A stretch of 64,000 nt of DNA, from assembly GCA_021234155.1 (NCBI GenBank), contig JAJEKV010000028.1:16728825-16792824 (forward strand), in the 5' to 3' direction. The notes under the pieces are model-generated. The model saw only the letters and a program-made list of their open reading frames with translations, searched no databases and was not told the origin of the DNA. Positions within the stretch are counted from its first letter, which is position 1. Every line of letters starts with the position of its first letter. Shown here piece after piece: positions 56,210-64,000 of this stretch. This DNA is from Isoetes taiwanensis. Its lineage: Eukaryota > Streptophyta > Lycopodiopsida > Isoetales > Isoetaceae. Both the position numbers and the translations under genes were made by a program.

Positions 56210-56756
56210 CATTAGGGTTTTTTTGAGATTAAAAAAGGGCCTTCAAAACATGCCAACTAAGCCAAATGAAGATAAATGAACTACCAATCAGAAATAAGAG
56301 CACGGCCGGGTCGGTCGGCAAAAGCTGATTATAACTAACTCCTTTGGATCACATTTTCTAGCATAACTATTGATAGAAAAGTCCAAATGAGCTTTCGTTT
56401 AGTGCAATGGATAGATCTCGTTGAGATCTTTTCAATCTTAGGTGCTTTGCACATATTTTAACCACTTATGATTGTCAAAACTCTAAAAAATATGGTTTTT
56501 ACAATTTTTTACTATCCTCGCTAGGCTAAAAGATATCTAAACCACCCAAGGTTGGAAAGATCTCAATGAGATCTATCTATTGCACCAAACAAGAGCTCAT
56601 TTGGACTTTTCTATCAACACTTATGCTAGAAAATGTGATCCGGTCCCTAAGCATTTTTTTAGTCCGGATTACCGATCTATTTTACGATTGGTAGTTCATA
56701 TAGCTTAGTCAGCAGTTCTTAGAAGGCCCTTTTATGATCTCAAAAAATCCCTAATG
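56210..56756. mobile_element. 547-bp foldback MITE
   Basis: Arms of roughly 200-250 bp are inverted copies of each other, beginning CATTAGGG(T/A)TTTTTTGAGAT, then AAAAGGGCCTTC, TGAACTACCAATC, GGATCACATTTTCTAGCATAA and GATAGAAAAGTCCAAATGAGC. The centre is near 56480. It has no coding. Terminal duplication is unclear (TA or TTA possible), so the superfamily is not assigned. Confidence 0.88.
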
Positions 56757-56999
56757 ATAGGCATCTCTGAAACTCACCTCTTCACGCAGTAATTCCTTGG
56801 GCCACTGTATCACGGATCCCGCAGCCTCAACTACGCTCCGCTCACTAAGTCCCTTGATGTGATTAAATTTCGAAATAGTGTTTGGGCGGGCTAAAGGCGA
56901 CCGTGCTGTACCCTTAGCCCGCTTTTTTTCATAAATGATTGCATGTCCTTAAATTCAAACTAAAGAACAGCGATCTTTTTTACATGCAGGTCCTAAAAC

Positions 57000-59900
57000 T
57001 CACAGCGTCTGCGGAGGAAACTTAATTCTGAGAAGGGTCCGTCGGGGGAAGAGGATGAGGGGCATCTGGACATGGCGACTCGGATCCAAAGCGGCGCCCG
57101 GGAGGGATGCTAGTTCTAAGCGGCACCAAGAAGAAGAAGACAAACACCCGGTGAGCTCACGAGGTTTATCTATTGTCGGAATACATTAGCCCGATCCATC
57201 CTTTCTTCTTGCGGCATTCCGCGGACTCACTAGTGATCAGCGGCGAACTCCGTTCTTCGTCATCGAGGGGCTTTGGAAACGAGCTTCTTGACACACCAGC
57301 AGATTCTTGGTGGTATGTCGAGTATCAACAAGTGGAAAGGAGAAAGATTTGTTTCTCCACCAAAGAGACAAGAAGAACTCGGGAGACACAAGTACAAGAA
57401 AATGGGTGTTGTGCTCTCCGGATCTCGGTATGATTCGAAGCATTTAACACTACATGTCGAGGACTGCCGGAAAGAGTAAGTTCTATCACACCAAAAATTA
57501 TCAGTTTCAAATTATTCTCACTCTTCCATGAGCAAGGCTGAAGGGCACCGAAAAAAGCGGCGCCTTTAAATTGTCGAACAACAGGTGGAAGGATCTGGAA
57601 GGGATGAAGGAGGGCGGAACCCTAACATCGAGGGGCTTGGAATGGAGATTTCGAGTCGGGGAAAAAACTGTTCAATACGGGGAGCTTCACTTCTCTTTTG
57701 CGAAGACTCTACAACACTGCGGTGGGGAATGAAGTTGTGGTTCATCTGAGAAAAAAAGTCGCCAAAGACCAAAGATGTCGAAGATGACACCACACGGGAG
57801 GAATCGGATGTGAAGGAGACAAAGATATGGTTCGACTCCCCAATAATGGATCGGATGATCGGATCAGGATTTCCGCGAGAGGGGGCACAAAAAATGGAGC
57901 GGCTAGCTCGGTATTATCCGTTGGGAATATCACACAAAAGCCGCTTTTGGACATTAGGGCGGCCAAGGTTTGCGGGAGATGCCGTCTTGTTCAACCACGG
58001 TTTAATCCAAACACACATCTTTGGAGATTACTCGAACGATGGTGCGACATCTGTTCTGAGATCAATGCTGCGGATGTCATACCTTTTAGCGTCGGCCGTC
58101 GGTTGTTCATTTGGAAGTCCCGGGAAGACCTGAAGGAAAAAACGTCGGTTACGGGTAGTGGGCGGTCGGCATTCCGGTGAAGCTGGCGCAAGTATTGCGG
58201 GAGCGGAGAAGGAGGTGCAAAAAGGATCAGGATAGATATGCCCGGTGAGTGTGAAAGTTCTTTCAGCGGAGACGCCCGGCAACCTGCGGCCAGCATTAGT
58301 CACTGCCCGAACACAATAGCGGCGAGTGCCCGGCTTCGTGAGGTAAATAACTACGATTCTTTCCATTCTCGACTTCGCGAGTCGAAAAAACCCACCATCT
58401 AACATTTCCGATTATCAGCGGGGTTTCGACGACTCGCGAGTCCGAAAGCGGAACCTGAAAAATCAAAGGATCGCGAGCTTTCTCGACTTCGCGGTCGAAA
58501 AAGAAAATTAGACATTGAGGACTTTCTCGACTTCGCCAGTCGAAACCCGAACCTACTATTCTTGTTTATTTGGTGTTTGTAGATACTATCATGCTCGACA
58601 TTGGTACATTGGTAGAATCGGCCCTTATCGACCCGAGATCATACAACGCTAGGCAGCGATGGAAAGCATTGGGTTGTCCTCGGCCCTAAAGGAAACGAGG
58701 GGCTCCCTGGGATAAGTGGAAGACCTTTGAGAAACTATCGGATATATTCTGGCTGGAGGGCGAGGAAGATGATGAGGGAGGATGATGAAGAGGAGAAGAA
58801 GAGACACCAAGGAAAGCGGGAGGAGTCTCTCTCGGACCAATATGACCTCATTCTTAGCAATCGGCGGGAGAAATGGGCCCGATATGGGCTCAATGGACAA
58901 GAGGCAAGGCGGAAGGACGGCAATGGAGAATTTCCATCGAGGCGGACCCCAAGTTGTTTGACAAGCGGTTCATGAAGAGGATCTGGGGGGCCTCCGCAGG
59001 ACAAAAGCGGCTTGACTGCAAAGGCGAGAATCTTGGATGGAACAATCACGCTAAGGAAGACTAGGAGTTCTAAAATGCGGGGGGCCTTAAAGGATTATGC
59101 CCGCCGATCCTAAAGCGGCGGCGTCGTTAGAAAAAGGCATCGCGGAGTTACGCAGCGTTGCATCTAATGAATACCATGACTTTGATTTTTACAAGGAAAA
59201 GGCTGCCCTTGATGAGGAAGACATGAAGGAATTGAACCGTCTATGTCAACCCTACATCAACACCAAGCTGAAGCGTAACGTCAAAACCCTTCCTTTCCAC
59301 TGAGCGTGCTATGGCAATTCTCGAAGAGGAAGCTTGGATTGGGGTGGTCCCATTTAAGGCCCGACGATAGCTCCCCATTTACGGTAACTTTGGGACACAA
59401 AGGATTTGGTGGTGCAGGCTGGCACACGGACCCGGTGGCACTATTTGTCATCAATATGATCGAAGACCCCATCCTTTTTATGACAAAGCTAATATAGAAG
59501 CGATGGTACAAGGCGTTAATGCGGACATGACCGACTGGATACTTTTCGGTTTCCTTGTCTTTTGCATGCGACAATCAGGGCATTTGTCTCCCAATGGGCA
59601 GTGATATTAACTTCACCAACAAGATCATGTACTCCATATCTGAACTTGATCATGAGTGTAGACTTGGCTTGCGAAGGCACAAAACTTTACAACATAGTTT
59701 TGGTTTTGATTTCAAGATCGGTACATGACACGGATAAGTGGTGGTCTAGCGAGCATCATTATCTCGGCAGGTTCATGATCTCTCAAAGCGGATGGAACCA
59801 CGGAAGGGGCAGATTTATGGAGGATGTTCCATCGATGGACAAGGTCACAAAAGATGAATGCGACGGGTCCTATACATAGAATTCCTATCCGGCCAAGAGT

Positions 59901-60212
59901 TATCAAGTACTTCATAGCGAGCACAGTGAGGAAAGATCAAATTGTATGTGAGTGGTACATGAATGGCCTATTCTCTCTCGGGGGCTATCTTTGTTTGGAA
60001 TGAAACCTATATCCGTGGTTGGAAATAAGGACATGGTTGAAACCATTCGGTCATACACGGATCTGCTTCATGAGCATTTCAAGGGGAGGAAGACAAATGG
60101 AAGCGATAAAGGCGGCGAGGGCGAGGGAGACCAAGGCGGCGTGGGCGTGAATGTCGAAGGTTTAGACAAGGATGCTACCGAACACATTCTTGAGAATCTG
60201 AGATTGAGGTGA
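57000..60212 (+). pseudogene. decayed spliced gene of unknown function
   Basis: Plus-strand open blocks with protein-like composition: 57273-57479 (KYKKMGVVLSGSRYDSKHL, then GTAAG-like), 57540-57720 (GLEWRFRVGEKTVQYGELHF), 57810-58180, 58727-59064 (Glu/Arg/Lys-rich, then RRISIEADPKLFDKRFMKRI in part), 59097-59303 (ELRSVASNEYHDFDFYKEKA), 59340-59497 (GHKGFGGAGWHTDPVALFVI), 59700-59879 (SGWNHGRGRFMEDVPSMDKV) and 59952-60212, ending Gly/Asp-rich then GTGAG. Adjacent blocks sit in different frames, indicating many indels. I recognise no family. Given its flanking palindromes it may be the protein gene of another, undescribed mobile element. Confidence 0.45.
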
Positions 60213-60317
60213 GTTTACTTTGCTCTATCGGTGTTTCTCGACTCGCGAGTCGAGAAAACTCGTTTCCTTTCAATACCTTTTCTTTTCATTCTCGACTCGC
60301 GAGTCGAGAAAACTCGT

Positions 60318-60361
60318 TTCTAGAGCCTAGTTGAACTCCAACACAAACCAACAACCATGCT
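60318..60361. repeat. 44-bp direct repeat, copy 1
   Basis: TTCTAGAGCCTAGTTGAACT ... ACAACCATGCT; identical to 61258-61301, 940 bp away. It directly follows the last TTCTCGACT palindrome. Confidence 0.95.
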
Positions 60362-60811
60362 GAATGAATGAGCCATAGGAGCCCTCCTTTCACTTCAAAA
60401 TGAAAAAGTACATCATATTCTTAGAACACTTCCAACAAAATCCCTCATGCCCACCGGCCTTATTGGGTGCACAAGTATAAACAAGTACCATGACAAACTA
60501 GTATAGAGGACTACAAGGTGATAGTGGAATAAGCCTTAAGCCTGCAACTCCGTTGTTTGCAAAACCATGACCCCAACAACATGAGAGCTCATACAACTCG
60601 AGAGGAACATCCACTCATTCTAACCACCACCCAACTCCACGAGGTGCCTCACAAGGCCATCCATCTGCAAGCCAACCAATCACGGGGATAAATGCAACTA
60701 TGCCAACTGAGCTCGACCTGTAACCTGCAAAAACCACCAAATGCAACATCCACCGGGCATGAGGGCCCTAACCCAAGCACGAGGGCCACCAAATCTCTGG
60801 CACGAGGGTGA

Positions 60812-60905
60812 ACACCCATGGCACGAGGTCCACTACAACATCCACAACTTCGCTGGCTATCTAGCAACACCCATGGCACGAGGTCCACTATATCATCCAC
60901 AACTT
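60812..60905. repeat. 55-bp tandem duplication with CACGAGG words
   Basis: ACACCCATGGCACGAGGTCC then ACTA(C/T)A(A/T)CATCCACAACTT occurs at 60812 and 60867. GCACGAGG recurs at least six times between 60755 and 60930. Confidence 0.85.
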
Positions 60906-61257
60906 GGCCAAACTATAGCACGAGGGCCAAACTCTCGCTAGCACAAGCACCATCACAATATAACCAAAGCCTTTAATGAACGAAAGACGAGAAAAACAAA
61001 GCACGCCAACAAGAATACTAGAAGTTACTTCCTAGTAAGAACAAGGAAATGAGATCAGAGAACAAATGGCCCAAAGGCACAAGGGGTGGGAGGCGGGCAG
61101 GCGACCTAGTGAGGAGAGGCTCGAGAACGGTGATAGAGACAAAGGGAAAAACACAGGACTTAAATACTCCAAAGGAAACACTCTCAAGGGGACCGTCAAC
61201 TAGCCTCAAGAAGCGGATTTATCTCTTATCTCCGAAAAAGCATGAGATAAATCGTAC

Positions 61258-61301
61258 TTCTAGAGCCTAGTTGAACTCCAACACAAACCAACAACCATGC
61301 T
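61258..61301. repeat. 44-bp direct repeat, copy 2
   Basis: Exact match to 60318-60361. Confidence 0.95.
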
Positions 61302-63002
61302 TTGAAAAAAGAAGGATAAAACCGGATAGAGACCACATCCTTGCATCTAGAATGCTAGGTAGCAACCAACATGCCCAAGGCAAATGTGACAAAGCGTGAA
61401 CAAAGGAAAGAAAGCGGGACCAGATCTCTCATCTCTAAACTCTAAAAGTGGAGCGAAGTCCAAAGGCGGTCGTGCAAGGCGGACGGACCGAACCAAAGAG
61501 AATCAATAAGCACACAAAACGAAATAAAGACAAACTAACGAGTGGTGCAAGATAACCTAAGGGTACAAAGCCACCCGTAACTACAAAGGAGCATGGGAAA
61601 AAAGCAGCAAGACATTGAGAGGAATACACAAAGCGGGTCCCAACAACTAATAGTACAAAGGAACACCAAAATAGAGATGGAACAAAAAGCTAAAAAGCTG
61701 ATGAAATTCACATACAACCTCCAAGCTGCAAAAGAGCAAGTATAAAAAGACATGTAAAACCGTTAAGAGCACAAAACTACCGGTATACTACTACTTGAAT
61801 AAGAGGAGCAAAGCTCCAAATTTCCTGAGGCCTAAGACTACAAAGCTTTAGAATAACCTGACACCAAAATAGAAACTAAATCCCGGTGCAACTCAAAGCG
61901 TACTCAAAACACCACCACAGATCAAAATCTACAAAACCCGAGCTATGCATCCATAAGGACTTAAACTTGAGAAGGCAAACCAAAACAAAAGCTTAAACAA
62001 GTACACATGCTAAACACCCCAACAAATTATGCACAAATTAAAGCATGCAAAATTTTGGTAAAATGAAGGGAAGGTGAGGCCAAGGAATGAGAGAATCAAG
62101 CTATACGCCCACACCAAAATACCCAATCCTACTAAAATCAAGCGAGGGGAGAAGGGTAGAAAGCACCATGGCATGTGATTACTATAAAAAGGAAAGCAAG
62201 GCTTGAGGCGGCACAACGGTCAACCAAAGGTCAACTAGCCTTCAAAGCCCCAGAAACTGCGTGGACACAACTCAAAATTGACCAGTACAAAGCGCAAGAT
62301 CTTTAACATCCCATTCAAAGAACCTATACCATAGAAACCATTAGCCAACTTGGAAAACTACTAACTATAGTGCCCAAATAACAAGCATCCTTTCAAAGTT
62401 GCAATGCTAACATTTAATCTAAAGGCATTCAAATAAACTGACATAGACCAACCAACTCTTGTAAAGAGAGAAACCGGACGTCTTCAATTAAACTTACATA
62501 GACCAACCAACTCTTGAAAGAGAGAAAGAGGATGTCTTCAAACTTTACAGCGGACTGACTTAAATAACAAATGCTAAACTAAATAAAAATGTGAAGCATA
62601 TAAATGAGCAATGCTACATAGTATACATGCCAATACTAACCTTCTCAAGATCGAGTATAACTGAATCGCAAAGATGCAAAATTCAACATACTGGGGTCTA
62701 GAAGACCTAAAAAACTATGACTCTACAAGAAAGACTGAGACAACCTAGGGTGGCAAAGTTATTGATGCAGCTCAACTCCGCGGATAGAACCCATACAGAG
62801 CCATAACGTAAGATGAGTCATGAATAATAGCAAACCCTAAGGCATGATCCTTAAAAGTGTGAGTCAAGGAAAATGCAATTAGTAGACAAGGGTCTAGAAA
62901 CCACAATGCTCGCGCCCTACACATAAGAAAAACTAAAACCTTATGCGACTAGGTCGCTCCAAAACAGGCAACTTAGGATAGATACAAACACCTATTCATT
63001 GC

Positions 63003-63036
63003 AATGCGAGTGGTCCTATACCACTAGACCACCTAA
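63003..63036 (-). repeat. tRNA D-arm-like word
   Basis: The minus strand reads GGTGGTCTAGTGGTATAGGA, very like plant tRNA D-arms/A boxes, but no B box follows at the right distance and no cloverleaf closes. Possibly a SINE head remnant. Confidence 0.2.
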
Positions 63037-64000
63037 ATAAAGAGACAAGTTGAGAGATAAAGCCAAAATACTTACAAAACAAGGCAAGAGAGCAAACCTA
63101 AAACCAAAACTGAGTGCCACTAATATAATTACTCTTGTGCAGCTTATGCTAGCCTTAAAGGATGCATCTCCACGAAAAAGTAGCAACTCAACTAAAATGA
63201 AGTGAACGAGGCAAAAATGTAGACTTCCCTAAGAACATAGATACCATATTGTAAAATACCCCCTAATAAAGGTCAATAGTGACCTACACCCAAGAACCAA
63301 TGCATGTGTCATTCCAAAAAGCAACTCTAAAGCACCACACCACCATGGATTGGTATACAAATTAACCAAGCTTGATAGCAACATTCAAAACATCTGTAAA
63401 ACAATAAAGCAACTCATGGAAGAGTAAAAAAGAAGACAAACCCATACTCAAGCCTAAGGCACACAAGTGGCACGATCCACGTTACTGTGTGAACCTATAC
63501 AAGTCTACCTCAAGGTCTATTCTGCATGATAAACTAGAACTACCTCTAACAAGGGGTAACCGATAAAAAATGGCATGCCACCTACCAAATTAAACTTGCA
63601 CAACCAATCCTACCTTGTCACAGGCCAAAATACTAAAGCTCCAAGATCCCTATGACAAAACCAAACCATAAAATACACAAAAGATGAACCCTAAAACTTG
63701 TGCATAACGCAGCCATGAAAAGGCCCGACACATTGCCACATTTTATATTCCTAGACTTGTAGACAACAAGCTAGACTTCTAGATGGCGAGACAACAAGCT
63801 AGACCTCTAGATGGCAAGACACTTCGAAATCCTATGGACATCCTTGTGTGAGATTACCCATAGTAGAACTCTACTAGCTCCTAACATGGTCATGATGAGC
63901 ACCTATGATATGCACTAGACTAGGTCTATACTATGGTCATATTTGCATGCGCTTAACCCATGGTAGACAACTGCGAGACCAAGAGAAACAACTGGGAACT

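Larger units (their letters stand above)
54805..60310. repeat. dispersed TTCTCGACT/AGTCGAGAA palindromes
   Basis: A 22-24-bp near-palindrome with arms TTCTCGACT and AGTCGAGAA and a centre such as TCGCG, TCGTG or CGCG occurs at 54805, 54954, 55535, 55716, 58365, 58479, 58524, 60235 and 60289. Partial or one-armed copies lie at 54829, 54886, 55115, 55751 and 58422. The copies at 60235-60256 and 60289-60310 are perfect 22-bp palindromes within a 54-bp direct repeat. None occurs elsewhere in the window as far as I can see. Confidence 0.85.
60320..64000. other. A-rich, T-poor noncoding stretch
   Basis: No open frame longer than about 80 codons and no recognised motif. On the plus strand A is clearly the commonest base and T the rarest, with many AACCAA, CAAAAC and AAGCAA words. 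This bias is seen in some LTR-retrotransposon interiors but no gag/pol wording is visible. It runs off the right edge of the window. Confidence 0.5.

Overview
The window reads as transposon-dominated nuclear DNA of a land plant. The evidence is spliced genes with plant-type GT-AG introns, remnants of plant gene families (an R2R3-MYB factor, a chloroplast Cpn20-type chaperonin, a cinnamoyl-CoA-reductase-like reductase, a class 3 lipase of the plastid PLA1 type), a CACTA terminus, a Helitron-type 3' end and a Copia gag with an initiator-Met primer site. The transposase families recall seed-free plants such as ferns or mosses, but nothing here fixes the species. No intact ordinary host gene was found. 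Almost every coding block is a mobile-element gene or a decayed or captured gene fragment.

Layout. 0-7.6 kb: AT-rich, mostly empty, with a decayed MYB fragment (3.6-4.2 kb), a possible membrane-protein C-terminus near 4.9 kb and a small foldback element at 6.8 kb. 7.7-10.8 kb: decayed Sola-like transposon 1. 11.3-14.2 kb: tandem repeats, Copia gag/protease remnant, SINE-like piece. 14.8 kb: Helitron-type 3' end, followed by repeats. 17.8-26.7 kb: Sola-like transposon 2, bounded by inverted termini and a 4-bp duplication (ACAT), with a 2.1-kb lipase-fragment insertion inside its transposase. 29.9-40.8 kb: Sola-like transposon 3 (10,865 bp), bounded by GGGTCCTCGCACG termini and a 4-bp duplication (ACAA). 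40.9-42.4 kb: a second insert with the same head as the lipase insert, carrying reductase exons. 45.0-46.4 kb: Cpn20 exons next to a CACTA end. 47.6-53.5 kb: two copies of a second DDE-type transposase family, tail to tail. 54.2-60.3 kb: a decayed spliced gene of unknown function, studded with palindromes and hairpin units. 60.3-64 kb: A-rich, T-poor noncoding DNA.

Main biological signal. The Sola-like elements share a two-gene convergent plan. One gene is the transposase: an N-terminal helix-turn-helix region, a Cys-rich domain, then D-x-A-E-N-Y, S-D-G-x-x-x-Q and H-G-K-G-E-H-D-G motifs. The opposing gene encodes a coiled-coil RING-H2 protein. In element 3 a domain like FCP1/NLI-interacting phosphatases, with its catalytic Asp pair changed to Glu, follows the RING part, and an acidic tail follows that. 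I know of no described role for such a RING/pseudophosphatase partner. The second striking signal is structural: five regularly spaced 22-bp palindromes in intron 1 of one transposase gene, and, 7 kb away, five related ~80-bp hairpin units mixed with a dispersed TTCTCGACT/AGTCGAGAA palindrome.
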